Origin: Roseiarcus sp963836695
Lineage (GTDB): Bacteria > Pseudomonadota > Alphaproteobacteria > Rhizobiales > Beijerinckiaceae
Direction of reading: 5' to 3'
Assembly: GCA_963836695.1 (NCBI GenBank)
Contig: CAWIKX010000028.1
Coordinates: 4,776 to 68,775 of the forward strand
DNA: 64,000 nucleotides
The position numbers and the translations under genes were made by a program. Numbering within the stretch: the first letter of the stretch is position 1; the number at the start of each line of letters is the position of its first letter. Positions 30,988 through 38,749 of this stretch are shown piece after piece. The notes under the pieces were generated by a model. The model was not told where the DNA came from. It was given only the letters and a program-made list of their open reading frames with translations, and did not search any database.

Positions 30988-31977
30988 TTAGGCGCTCTTG
31001 TAGAGGAACCGCTGGACCTTCGGGTCGTCGATATTCTCTTTGGTCATCACGGTGAAGCCAGTGCCGATCGCGGCCGGAACGGGGTTTCCGGTGAGATGAG
31101 CGAACGCGGTAATGAAGCCGAAATAGCCGATCTCGGCCGGATGCTGAGCGATCGTCAGCTCGAACGTACCGTCCTTCAAGAGGGCAACCACCGACTCCGG
31201 CGCGTCGAAGCCGGCGATCTTCACCACTCCGGCCTTGCCCGCCTGTTTGACGCCATTGGCGGTGCCGCTGGCCGAGAACAGATTGGCGCCGAACACGCCC
31301 GCAAGGTCGGGCACCCGGCCCATCACCGCCTGCACCTGCGCCGCAGCTTTGTTGGCGTCGTCGTCGTTGAATTGGGTCTCGAGCACTTGGATATTCGGAT
31401 GGTCCTTCATCTCCAGCTTGAAGCCCTCCTCGCGCTGGTCGGTGGTCGATACGCCCGGCTTGACGTTGGAGACATAAACCTTGCCTTTGTCGCCGATCGC
31501 TTTGGCGAGGGCACGTCCCGCCATCCGACCGCCAAGCACGTTGTCCGATGCTATGTAGCTGATCGGGAAGTCTGCCTCGCCGGAGCCAGTCTGGAAGACG
31601 CCATTGCCGATGAACGTGTCGACGCAAACGACCGTGATACCCGCGTCGTAAGCCTTGCGCAGCGGCTTGATGAGTTGGACCTTGTCGGTCGGAGCGATCA
31701 TGATCGCGCCTGGCTTCTTGGCGATGATCGCATCGAGGATGGGCACTTGCAGCGAGACGTTCCATTCCGCCGCGCCCTGATAGAGAAGCTCGGCGCCAAC
31801 CGCTTTCGCCGCCGCTTCCGCGCCCTTGTGCATCGTGATGTAGAAGCCGTCGGCGGTGAGGCCGGGAATGAGAGCAATCGTGACCTTGTCCGCGGCGTTG
31901 GCGCGACCCGAAAGCAGCCCAGCGCCGGCCATCGCCGCGGTGGCGCCCATAAGCTTCATTGCCGTGCGACGTTCCAT
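30988..31977 (-). CDS. Sugar ABC transporter substrate-binding protein (FrcB-like)
   Basis: A 329-residue periplasmic binding protein of the Peripla_BP_4/ribose-binding type. Start: ATG at 31977 with a strong AGGGAGGAAATCC. The signal peptide begins MERRTAMKLMGATAAMAGAG with cleavage near ANA-AD; twin Arg residues make Tat export possible. The mature part shows the ribose-binding pattern: LIPGLTADGFYITMHKGAEAAA, then KKPGAIMIAPTD, TVVCVDTFI, NDDDANKAAAQVQAV and VKIAGFDAPE. The first gene of the transporter operon; divergent from the flavin monooxygenase gene. Confidence 0.92.
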   Translation of the reverse strand: MERRTAMKLMGATAAMAGAGLLSGRANAADKVTIALIPGLTADGFYITMHKGAEAAAKAVGAELLYQGAAEWNVSLQVPILDAIIAKKPGAIMIAPTDKVQLIKPLRKAYDAGITVVCVDTFIGNGVFQTGSGEADFPISYIASDNVLGGRMAGRALAKAIGDKGKVYVSNVKPGVSTTDQREEGFKLEMKDHPNIQVLETQFNDDDANKAAAQVQAVMGRVPDLAGVFGANLFSASGTANGVKQAGKAGVVKIAGFDAPESVVALLKDGTFELTIAQHPAEIGYFGFITAFAHLTGNPVPAAIGTGFTVMTKENIDDPKVQRFLYKSA

Positions 31978-32168
31978 GGATTTCCTCCCTACAGTCCAGA
32001 ATTGTGATGAATTGACCGTGCGGCCTGTTGCAAGCAAGCTTCGCAGCGCCTTTGCTTTTCGTCAACCGCGGCTCGATCTGCGTCGGTTTCGCGTTGTCGC
32101 CTGAGGGGCGCGAGGAGACCGCGATATCGCCGGTTCGCTCGCCGATAAACTTGGCGCGGGAGGAAGCC

Positions 32169-33299
32169 TTGGTCCGATCGTGTGACGCGATCATTATCGG
32201 CGCCGGTCCGGCGGGCCTCGCGACAGCGGCGGCGCTTCAAGGCCGGGACCTCAGCGTCACGATGCTTGAAAAGTCAGATGCTGTCGGCGCGGTTTGGCGG
32301 CGCCACTACGATCGCCTCCATCTGCACACCGATCGCACCCGCTCAAGCTTGCCGGGCCTATCGATACCGAAGGCTTTCGGCCGCTACCCTTCCCGCGCAC
32401 AGGTTGTCGAATATCTTGAGGCTTACGCCGCGAAGTTCGATCTGCGTCCGGTCTTCAACGCCCCGGTTCGCACGGTGCGGCGCGACGGAGGGAGATGGCG
32501 CGCCGAGGCGGGCGAGAACTCGTACAGCGCCCCGATCGTTGTTGTTGCGACCGGCTGGGCTGACTATCCCCATGCTCCGACTTGGCCTGGCGTAGAGACA
32601 TTCGGAGGTCCGATCCTGCATTCGAGCACATACCGCAATCCCGCTCCTTTCGTCGGAAAGCGCGTGCTGATCATCGGCTATGGCAATTCCGGCGCGGAGA
32701 TCGCGCTCGACCTCGCCGAAGCTCAGATTGACGTGACCCTTTCGGTTCGCAGCCCGGTCAATGTTGTCCCCCGCGAACTCTTTGGCGTGCCGATCCTCTT
32801 CTTTCCCGCCGCCGAGCAATGGCTCCCGCCCCGCGTGGCCGATTTCCTCAACGCGCCCGCGATTCGCCACTCCGTTGGTTCGATCGAAAAGCTGGGGCTG
32901 AAGCCAGCCACAAAGGGACCGCTCCAGTCCATCGCGGAGGATGGGCGCGTGCCGCTCATTGAGATTGGCACGCTCGGCGCGATCCGCGACGGACGGATCA
33001 AGCTTCGCGGCGATGTCGCGAGCTTCGCGGGCGAGACCGTCGCTTTCAAGAAGTCGGACGTCGAGCGCTTCGACGCGATCATTCTCGCGACCGGCTATCG
33101 CCCGGACCTCAGCGAGCTCCTGCCCGACGCCACTGGCGTGCTGAACGCAGCAGGAGCGCCGCTCGTCAGTGGGCAAGCGACAGCGGAGCCCGGCCTGTTC
33201 TTTTGCGGTGCAATTCCTTCCGCGCTCGGGCAATTTCGTCAGATCGGGATCGAGGCGCGACACATCGCCGACGCCGCCCTATCGCTGCGCCCCGCGTAA
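32169..33299 (+). CDS. Flavin-containing monooxygenase-like NAD(P)H oxidoreductase
   Basis: A 376-residue flavoprotein. Start is most likely the TTG at 32169, preceded by GGGAGGAAG (32158-32166); it gives a short N-terminus before the FAD motif AIIIGAGPAGLATAAAL. The NADPH motif is VLIIGYGNSGAEIALDLA near residue 170. The link ATGWADYPHAPTWPG corresponds to the ATG-containing FMO segment, and IILATGYRPDL is the second. Related proteins oxidise soft nucleophiles (trimethylamine, indole-type compounds, thiols); the substrate is open. An in-frame extension upstream to 32028 would overlap the divergent gene's control region and is less likely. Confidence 0.85.
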   Translation: MVRSCDAIIIGAGPAGLATAAALQGRDLSVTMLEKSDAVGAVWRRHYDRLHLHTDRTRSSLPGLSIPKAFGRYPSRAQVVEYLEAYAAKFDLRPVFNAPVRTVRRDGGRWRAEAGENSYSAPIVVVATGWADYPHAPTWPGVETFGGPILHSSTYRNPAPFVGKRVLIIGYGNSGAEIALDLAEAQIDVTLSVRSPVNVVPRELFGVPILFFPAAEQWLPPRVADFLNAPAIRHSVGSIEKLGLKPATKGPLQSIAEDGRVPLIEIGTLGAIRDGRIKLRGDVASFAGETVAFKKSDVERFDAIILATGYRPDLSELLPDATGVLNAAGAPLVSGQATAEPGLFFCGAIPSALGQFRQIGIEARHIADAALSLRPA

Positions 33300-33309
33300 C
33301 TCAACTCGG

Positions 33310-34021
33310 TTACGGCCCAACCATCTCCTTGACCCAATTCGGAACGGTTTTGCTTGCTGCGCCCAAGCGCTGCACGTCGAACAGATCAGCATTGTCAGCA
33401 GCCTCAAGGTTGATCTCGCACGTGCGGATGCCATAGTCGCGCGCCTCGGCCACAAATCCCGCCGCCGGATAAACCGCGCCCGAAGTCCGATGGCGACGAA
33501 GAGGTCGGCTTGACGCAGCGCTCGGTCGATCAAGTCCATCGCGAGCGGCATCTCGCCGAACCACACCACATGCGGACGCAACACCGCCGCGCGCCCACAA
33601 TCCGGGCAAGCCTGCGAAACCGCCAGGTCATCGAGCCACGGGCGAACCGCCTGGCAAACGCCGCAGCGCGCTTTCAGAAGTTCGCCATGCACATGGGTGA
33701 CGCGCGTCGAACCCGCGCGTTCATGCAGGTCATCGATGTTCTGCGTCACGAGGGTCAGGGTGCCGCCGCGCTCGGCGAGCGTGCCTTCCAACCGCGCGAG
33801 CGCGAAATGCGCCCCGTTCGGTTTGGCGTTCAGGAGATTGCGCCGACGCTGATCATAGAACGCGAGCAGCGCTTCGGGATCGCGGGCGAAAGCCTCGGGA
33901 GTCGCGAGCTTCATCGGATCGAACTTCGCCCAGATCCCTCCCCTCTCTTGTCGCGAAATGTGCCAACTCCGCTCTCGGCCGAGATCCCGGCGCCGGTGAG
34001 GACGAAGATGTTTTTGGGCAT
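33310..34021 (-). pseudogene. cobB: NAD-dependent protein deacylase (sirtuin), two frameshifts
   Basis: Three frames together give a complete sirtuin. It starts at the ATG at 34021 (MPKNIFVLTGAGISAESGVGTFRD). After a frame change near 33950 it continues KFDPMKLATPEAFARDPEALLAFY, NIDDLHERAG, HVHGELLKARCGVC and CPDCG (catalytic His and zinc cysteines present). After a second change near 33490 it ends SGAVYPAAGFVAEARDYG and INLEAADNADLFDVQRLGAA. The total of 712 bases is two short of a multiple of three for 238 codons, consistent with two single-base losses. Without them it would be a normal 237-residue CobB deacetylase/desuccinylase. Either a young pseudogene or sequence errors. It lies downstream of mazF on the same strand. 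Confidence 0.85.
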
Positions 34022-34037
34022 CTGGCTACCGTCCCCG

Positions 34038-34376
34038 CTACAGCATCAGCAAGGCCTTTATCTTAGCGCGAACTTCAGCAAGGACCGGCGGCTTCACAAC
34101 GCCCTTGCGCGCCGCCTGACGAGCGCGCCAATCGAGACTTCTGATCTGGTCCGCAAGGACCGCGCTTGGCGGCTTCCGGCTAACCACCATCTCGAACACA
34201 TAGCCCTTGATTTTCGTCGTCATTGGACAACAGATCGCCATCCCCCTTGCGCCGTTGTATCGTGCTGGCGTCAAGATCAGAGCCTGGCGTCGTCGTGCCT
34301 CCTCATGGCCGGCCTGCGGATCGAAGTGAAGCCAAACGATGTCGCCGGCGTCCGGGACGTAGTCGCGCTTCACCAT
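34038..34376 (-). CDS. mazF: MazF/PemK-family endoribonuclease toxin
   Basis: A 112-residue type II toxin that cleaves mRNA at specific sequences. Family features are DYVPDAGDIVWLHFDPQAGHEEARRR near the start, then RQALILTPARYNGARGMAICCPMTTK (core strands) and AVLADQIRSLDWRARQA in the latter half with the conserved Asp-Gln-Ile. The start ATG overlaps the antitoxin stop (seven-base overlap). The residue after the basic start is unusual only in its length of eleven residues before the first strand. Target sequence unknown. Confidence 0.93.
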   Translation of the reverse strand: MVKRDYVPDAGDIVWLHFDPQAGHEEARRRQALILTPARYNGARGMAICCPMTTKIKGYVFEMVVSRKPPSAVLADQIRSLDWRARQAARKGVVKPPVLAEVRAKIKALLML

Positions 34377-34612
34377 GTCTCCCGGCCCTGAGCCGGCCCA
34401 AAGTCAGTCTCGTCCGGAAAGGTTTCAGGGCGCATCTGATCCAGCAGCGCGTCCAGATCGTATGGATCGGCCTTGATCGGCTCGATGACGATGCGACCGC
34501 CTTCCTCCCGAATCTCGACCGCTTGATCGAGGTCAAGCGACGCAGCCGCCATAACGGAGGCCGGGATGCGCACGGCAGCGCTATTGCCCCATTTTTTGAC
34601 CACCATCTTCAT
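34370..34612 (-). CDS. mazE: MazE-family antitoxin (AbrB/SpoVT type)
   Basis: An 80-residue antitoxin with the AbrB/MazE N-terminal swapped-hairpin domain: VVKKWGNSAAVRIPASVMAA, then LDQAVEIREEGGRIVIEPI. The acidic C-terminal tail (DLDALLDQMRPETFPDETDFG) neutralises the toxin. The chosen start is the ATG at 34612; another ATG lies at 34606 and an upstream in-frame one at 34633. It overlaps mazF by seven bases. A direct repeat upstream is a likely operator. Confidence 0.93.
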   Translation of the reverse strand: MKMVVKKWGNSAAVRIPASVMAAASLDLDQAVEIREEGGRIVIEPIKADPYDLDALLDQMRPETFPDETDFGPAQGRETW

Positions 34613-34658
34613 CTCAGAGTTCCTCGCCGGCAAGGTTCATTTCATATCAGCTTTTGTG

Positions 34659-34678
34659 GTATATACAATGTAGATACA
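34659..34678. promoter_or_regulatory. Candidate operator of mazEF (GTANATACA direct repeat)
   Basis: GTATATACA at 34659-34667 and GTAGATACA at 34670-34678 match at eight of nine positions and are 11 bases apart, on one face of the helix. On the transcribed strand the sequence contains TTGTAT and, 16 bases later, TATGAA, a plausible sigma-70 promoter. MazE-type antitoxins bind such short AT-rich repeats in their own promoters. Confidence 0.5.
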
Positions 34679-34698
34679 GCCGACCTCAACCGCCTGCT

Positions 34699-35514
34699 CT
34701 ACCGCCCATGCAGCGCGAGCGCGATCTGAACGACGGCGGCGATGAGCTCGAGCACGATCAGGATTACGACCGCCGCTTCGAGCCGCGTCGCCCGGTCGGC
34801 GTCGATGATGTCGGTCAGCGCCTGCGCGGTGTCGCCGATCACATCCAGTTTGCGCTTGAGCACGTCGGCCCGCTCGTGCAGTTCATATTCGTCGGCGAGG
34901 CGGGCGTAGAGGCGTTCGAGCTCGGGGTGGTCCCACAATACGTCCGGCTTCTCCTCGACCGCGACACGGCCCGAGACGCGGTGCTGGGCGAGCAGCGCCT
35001 GACCTATGAGTTTAAGCATAGCGCGCCGGCGGAAAGGCGGCCGGCCGGTCGCGGCGAGCTTGGCCGCGAACGGCTCGATGACATCGAACACGGCGTTGAC
35101 CTCGCGCTCGTCGCGCGCCAGCGCCACCGTCTTGGCGAGCGCGTCGGCGATCACCAGAAAGCGCGGCGGCGACAGATTCTTGATCTGGATGGAGCCGCCG
35201 GAAGATTTCTGCTCGTCAATATCGGACGCGATTTCGAGGACCGCCGTCTCGTCGTCGCCGAGCGCCCTGAACCCGCTGACGCGGGATCTCAGTTTCGCCA
35301 GCAGATCCTCCTCCTCGAGCGGCGATAGGCCCACCATCACCGCGACGCCGAAGCGAAAGAGCGCCGCCATGCCCCGTTCGCCGACCCGGAAAGCGAGCGG
35401 CAGCAGGGAGATCATGTCGGGCCGCTCGAGTCCTGCGGTGTCGATGCGCTCGCCGACGATGAGCGCGCGCGCAGTCAGGCGCGTCGGAGCCGTCGCGGTC
35501 GAGACCTCATTCAT
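34699..35514 (-). CDS. RMD1/DUF155 family membrane-anchored protein
   Basis: A 271-residue protein of the DUF155 (Rmd1/Sif2-like) family. The N-terminal half has FRFGVAVMVGLSPLEEEDLLAKL and the middle contains FLVIADALAKTVALARDE and the LYARLADEYELHERADVLKRKLD coiled region. A single C-terminal membrane helix follows (LEAAVVILIVLELIAAVVQIALAL). Eukaryotic members are mitochondrial proteins needed for mitochondrial translation or meiotic division; the bacterial role is unknown. Start: ATG at 35514. It is tandem with mazEF but separated by 86 bases. Confidence 0.85.
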   Translation of the reverse strand: MNEVSTATAPTRLTARALIVGERIDTAGLERPDMISLLPLAFRVGERGMAALFRFGVAVMVGLSPLEEEDLLAKLRSRVSGFRALGDDETAVLEIASDIDEQKSSGGSIQIKNLSPPRFLVIADALAKTVALARDEREVNAVFDVIEPFAAKLAATGRPPFRRRAMLKLIGQALLAQHRVSGRVAVEEKPDVLWDHPELERLYARLADEYELHERADVLKRKLDVIGDTAQALTDIIDADRATRLEAAVVILIVLELIAAVVQIALALHGR

Positions 35515-35665
35515 GGCCGCAGTCTAAGGCGGCGCGCGCGCTATCGCCAGCCGCGCGACCTCCTCAACGCATTGGGGAGGCTGTCCGATCGGCCGCTTTC
35601 GCTGTAGATTGAACGTAACACAGCGCCGTGGCCGCGGCTCGCCCAAGGCGTCAGGAGAAGTGAGC

Positions 35666-36145
35666 ATGGACAATCACGACGACGTCCGGTGGCGCCTCGA
35701 CGGCGTCAGGGTGGTCCGTTCGAGCGAGCTCGACATCAACACGGCCCAGACGCCTGGCATGAATTGCGCGGCGGCCATCACCCACGCTCGCGCGGGCGCG
35801 GAGAAGCTATGGGCGGGAACTGTCGTCATCCATCCCAAGGCCAAGACCGGAGCCCACCATCATGGGCCGGTGGAGAGCGTGATCTACGTGGTCAGCGGAC
35901 GGGCTCGGATGCGCTGGGGGGACCGGCTCGAATTCCTGGCCGAGGCCGGCCCCGGCGATTTCATCTATGTGCCGCCTTACGTTCCCCATCAGGAGATCAA
36001 CGCGAGCGACGAGGCGCCATTGTCATGCGTGCTGGTGCGCAGCGGCCAAGAGCCGGTGGTGGTGAATCTCGATCTGCCCAACGTTGAAGCCAATCCGGAA
36101 ACGGTCGAATGGGTCGACGACCTTCACCCGCCTCGTGGCAATTAG
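35666..36145 (+). CDS. Cupin-domain protein
   Basis: A 159-residue single-domain cupin. Start: ATG 35666 after AGGAGAAG. Cupin motif 1 is HPKAKTGAHHHGPVESVIYVVSGRARM (metal-binding His residues near 59-61) and motif 2 is GDFIYVPPYVPHQEIN. The rest is the N-terminal strand DGVRVVRSSELDIN. It probably binds a divalent metal; function in the superfamily ranges from isomerases to dioxygenases, so no activity is given. It stands alone. Confidence 0.88.
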   Translation: MDNHDDVRWRLDGVRVVRSSELDINTAQTPGMNCAAAITHARAGAEKLWAGTVVIHPKAKTGAHHHGPVESVIYVVSGRARMRWGDRLEFLAEAGPGDFIYVPPYVPHQEINASDEAPLSCVLVRSGQEPVVVNLDLPNVEANPETVEWVDDLHPPRGN

Positions 36146-36213
36146 CGCAAATCCCTCGTTAGGGGTGATCGCGTCAGAGGATCCTTCGGCGCTTGGCGAG
36201 CGCAAACGCGTGT

Positions 36214-36525
36214 TCAGTCAGCTCGGGCCCCAGGCAACGCGCCGCTGCGCCTAGCTAGGCGCCGTCGATCCCTGCTGTTCCAAACCATTCTTCGAGGACG
36301 GGTCGTGTGTCCAGCTTGAGCATTAGGGCGATGAACCGTTCCGCCGCCCGCCCCGCTACCGCCCGCTCCGGCCGCAGCTCCGGCAGCGCCTGTTCCGGCG
36401 CCGCCTCCCATGCCGGCGTTCGCCGCAGGCGTGGTCAAGGCCAAGCCGAGAACCACGGCTCCGATTGCAAGCGCGCAAACGAATTTGCCGTTCCTTTGCA
36501 GATAAGAACCGGTGAAGGTACGCAT
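36214..36525 (-). CDS. Small Gly/Ala-rich secreted protein (3' frame doubtful)
   Basis: A 103-residue frame with a good Sec signal peptide (KFVCALAIGAVVLGLALTTPAANA) and then a run of Gly/Ala (GMGGGAGTGAAGAAAG). It has a ribosome-binding site (GAGGGATC) before the ATG at 36525. Its last 40 residues are Arg-rich with codon use unlike coding DNA. In the neighbouring frame the same 3' bases read ERFIALMLKLDTRPVLEEWF and end in GTAGIDGA, which looks more protein-like. A frameshift in the Gly-rich part is therefore possible. No family recognised. Confidence 0.5.
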   Translation of the reverse strand: MRTFTGSYLQRNGKFVCALAIGAVVLGLALTTPAANAGMGGGAGTGAAGAAAGAGGSGAGGGTVHRPNAQAGHTTRPRRMVWNSRDRRRLARRSGALPGARAD

Positions 36526-36689
36526 GATAAAGATCCCTCAGGTTGTCTCCCAAGGAACACGTCGGCCATGAAGTTATTCGGCTACTCTCCCCCGACCGCA
36601 TTGCCTTCGACCTGACCCACGAGATTTGGGTGCGCAACTGCTCGTCCGCCTATGGCGAAGGCGTGAGGTGCACGTGGCCGACGACTTGG

Positions 36690-37349
36690 CTACCGGCGCA
36701 GAACCGGGTGGGATTCGCGGCGCTGCCACCCGACGCGTTCAAGCTCCGGGATTAGATGCTCCTCGAGCGCGAAGCCTACGCACAGATAGGCGATGAAGGT
36801 CCAGTCGCGCGGAACGTCGAGCGCCGCGCCGACCGCTTCCGGATCGAGGATCGACACCCAGCCGACGCCAAGGCCGTAAGCGCGTGCGGCGAGCCAGAAC
36901 GTGTGAAGAGCGCAAATCGTCGAATAGCGACGCGTCTCCGGCATCGTGCGCGCGCCCAAGCCATGGCCCCGCTCCGTCGGCTCGTCACAAAAAACCGCCA
37001 GCTGGATCGGCGCGTCGTTTAAGCCTGCGAGCTTGAGCTTCGCGTAAATCGCCGCCCGCTCGCCGGCATAGGCGCCAAGTGCCTCGTTGTTAGCCGCCTG
37101 GAAATTGGCGCGGATCGAAGCGCGGCGGGCATTGTCGTCCACACGCACGAACCGGGTCGGCTGGCAATTTCCAACTGATGGAGCAAACGCGGCGAGATGG
37201 AACAGTTCAGTCAGCGTCAGCTCCTCCGGCGCCTGGTCTGGGCGAAAATGGCGGACATCGCGACGCCAGGCGAGAAGCTCCGCGAATTTTGCTCGGAAGG
37301 CGTCGCCGAACCCGGGCGCTTCGCTGAGGGTAGAGCCGAATTCCGCCAT
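36690..37349 (-). CDS. bluB: 5,6-dimethylbenzimidazole synthase (BluB)
   Basis: A 219-residue member of the nitroreductase fold that breaks reduced FMN with O2 to make dimethylbenzimidazole, the lower ligand of cobalamin. Evidence: RRDVRHFRPDQAPEELTL at residues about 29-46, APSVGNCQPTRFVRV, AIYAKLKLAGLNDAPIQLAVFCDEP, then GARTMPETRRYSTICALHTFWLAARAYGLGVGWVSI, all in the BluB pattern. Start: ATG 37349 with AAGGAGCGGCG. No other cobalamin gene is in the window, and I did not see a B12 riboswitch upstream. A general nitroreductase is the alternative. Confidence 0.88.
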   Translation of the reverse strand: MAEFGSTLSEAPGFGDAFRAKFAELLAWRRDVRHFRPDQAPEELTLTELFHLAAFAPSVGNCQPTRFVRVDDNARRASIRANFQAANNEALGAYAGERAAIYAKLKLAGLNDAPIQLAVFCDEPTERGHGLGARTMPETRRYSTICALHTFWLAARAYGLGVGWVSILDPEAVGAALDVPRDWTFIAYLCVGFALEEHLIPELERVGWQRRESHPVLRR

Positions 37350-37516
37350 CGCCGCTCCTTTCTCCCCGAATGCTCCGACCGCTGCCCGGCATAACGCGCC
37401 AAAGGTGGTGTCGGCAAAGAGAATGGGGCGGTTTTTCGCTTTCCCCACTCATATCGGGTCGGAACTTCGCAGGCCGGCGCGCTTAGTCGCCGGGCTGGGA
37501 GCGATGCCCGGACCGA

Positions 37517-37542
37517 GCGCATTGGTAGTTTTACCAATTGCG
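37517..37542. promoter_or_regulatory. Imperfect palindrome (ATTGGTA-N4-TACCAAT), candidate operator
   Basis: GCGCATTGGTA is followed after four bases by TACCAATTGCGC; the inner 7-bp arms are perfect and the outer GCGC arms pair with one extra base. The TTGGT/ACCAA core resembles sites of GntR-type regulators in general. It is about 170 bases before bluB and 340 before the HTH gene, so the target is unclear. Confidence 0.45.
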
Positions 37543-37586
37543 CTATTCGTTCCAGGCTGGAAATCTCGTTGCGTCCGGGCGGCGAG

Positions 37587-37606
37587 GGGCTGCACGACCG
37601 CAGCCC
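37587..37606. repeat. 7-bp hairpin
   Basis: GGGCTGC at 37587-37593 pairs with GCAGCCC at 37600-37606 across a six-base loop. It is 27 bases before the larger hairpin and could form part of the same structured transcript. Confidence 0.4.
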
Positions 37607-37633
37607 AGGGGGTGTCGCCAAGCCTGACCGATC

Positions 37634-37668
37634 AGCGTGCGCGGCATAATCTCCCTGCCGCGCACGCT
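37634..37668. terminator. 13-bp perfect hairpin, terminator-like
   Basis: AGCGTGCGCGGCA (37634-37646) pairs perfectly with TGCCGCGCACGCT (37656-37668), with a nine-base loop. Only TTT follows on the plus strand, so it is at best a weak Rho-independent terminator. No gene lies upstream on that strand, which leaves a short untranslated transcript as one explanation. Confidence 0.5.
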
Positions 37669-37882
37669 TTGGCCGTTGAGTTCGCCACTTAAGCCCCTCC
37701 GTCGCTATTACGGATTTCATATCGACCGCAGAACCAAAAGCCAACCCGCGACGATTTGCAGTTTTAACCGTTTTATCAAATTATTTCAGGGCCTTAACGT
37801 ACGATAGCAAAACAAATATTTTCCCAAAAATAGAATATATGCTACATTTTCGGTTTCGCTTCTAGCGACGCCGGAGCCCCTC

Positions 37883-38389
37883 GTGACCAAACATTCCACA
37901 TCGCCAACGCCTACGCCGGGCGATCGACCCAAACGCCACGCGCGGCGCACGACCGAGATCACGCAAAGAACGCGGGCCTTCATCTTGCTGGCTTCCGGCT
38001 ACGCGTACAGTCAAATCGCAAAAATAGCCGGGACCAGCGTTGCGACGACGCAGCGTGAAATCGATCGGCTGCTCCCCGAACCGCCGCTCGCGGCGCCACA
38101 GCGTTTCACGAGAGTGCACGGCGCGCTACTGGTCAGGGCGCTGAGACTCGCCGAGGCTGCGGTCGAGCTTGGCGAACTTAAGGCGGTCGCGGCCTATTTG
38201 CGGATCGTTGCGGCGCTTGACCGCTATCATGAGCTTGCGGCCGGTAGCCCGCCGCCCGTCCGATCCACGAAGGCTTCGTCGCGCGCCCTGCCCGGTCCGC
38301 CCAACGCGCTCAGCGTTGCCGTCCCGCGCGCCGTCGATGATCCCACGACCCGAAGGAAGCGCCAATCGACGGGCACGAGTCCGCGGTAG
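37883..38389 (+). CDS. Orphan helix-turn-helix protein, unknown function
   Basis: A 168-residue protein with GTG start at 37883. Residues about 28-63 (TQRTRAFILLASGYAYSQIAKIAGTSVATTQREIDRLL) form a likely HTH of the sigma-70 region 4/LuxR-like or terminase-small-subunit type. A helical middle part (LAEAAVELGELKAVAAYLRIVAALDRYHELA) follows and then a disordered basic tail (TRRKRQSTGTSPR). The AT-rich upstream region and lack of relatives I can name suggest an accessory or phage-derived gene. No function assigned. Confidence 0.6.
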   Translation: MTKHSTSPTPTPGDRPKRHARRTTEITQRTRAFILLASGYAYSQIAKIAGTSVATTQREIDRLLPEPPLAAPQRFTRVHGALLVRALRLAEAAVELGELKAVAAYLRIVAALDRYHELAAGSPPPVRSTKASSRALPGPPNALSVAVPRAVDDPTTRRKRQSTGTSPR

Positions 38390-38749
38390 TCCTGCGCGAA
38401 GGGGCACGCCGATTAGGCTCTTATGGCGTTACGCGTTCGCCCACCGGATTTTGGGGCCCAGGAGGGTCGAAACGGGTCATCAAGCGTCATGGCCGGGCTT
38501 CGACCCGGCCACGCCACGAGAACACCGCTCCACTCAGGATAAACCTCTGATACGAAGCACGATGCTTTTGCGATCCAGATCATCGCGGCGGGCGGCGTCG
38601 ATGGCCGCGACGAGCGCGGCCATGACGGCTCACGGCAGAATTCCCGAAAACAACATCTAACGCTACAAGAGCCGTCGATTAAGTTGCGTAAAAGCGCGCA
38701 CTGAAGCCTTCGAAATCTCGCTTCGACGCACGCAAAAGCGAGGCTGGCG
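38390..38749. other. Intergenic region with a REP-like palindrome
   Basis: This 360-base region lies between the convergent HTH gene and the FAH-family gene. It contains one short palindrome (listed separately). No reading frame here has recognisable similarity or good coding statistics. Nothing else seen. Confidence 0.5.
38490..38511. repeat. REP-like palindrome (TGGCCGGG-N6-CCCGGCCA)
   Basis: An 8-bp perfect stem, TGGCCGGG at 38490-38497 with CCCGGCCA at 38504-38511, inside the context GTCATGGCCGGGCTTCGACCC. Palindromes with this core are common in Bradyrhizobium/Rhodopseudomonas-type intergenic DNA (general knowledge). One copy is seen in this window. Confidence 0.6.

Larger units (their letters stand above)
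37350..37882. other. Intergenic region with three inverted repeats and an AT-rich end
   Basis: This 533-base region separates divergent bluB and the HTH gene. It holds a near-palindrome at 37517-37542, a 7-bp hairpin at 37587-37606 and a 13-bp perfect hairpin at 37634-37668. From about 37740 to 37860 it is strongly AT-rich, with a possible promoter (AATATATGCTACATT) before the HTH gene. Such base composition is unlike the rest of the window and may mark transferred DNA. No gene is supported. Confidence 0.5.

Noticed and set aside
30392..32194. A 600-codon open frame on the minus strand across the transporter binding-protein and permease genes
   Set aside because: It runs out of frame over two clearly recognised genes; its translation is low-complexity Arg/Gly/Asp and resembles no family. 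Typical of GC-rich DNA.
37349..37700. Cobalamin riboswitch upstream of bluB
   Set aside because: I looked for the B12-box and the conserved core in the bluB leader and did not find them; the hairpins present do not fit the consensus.
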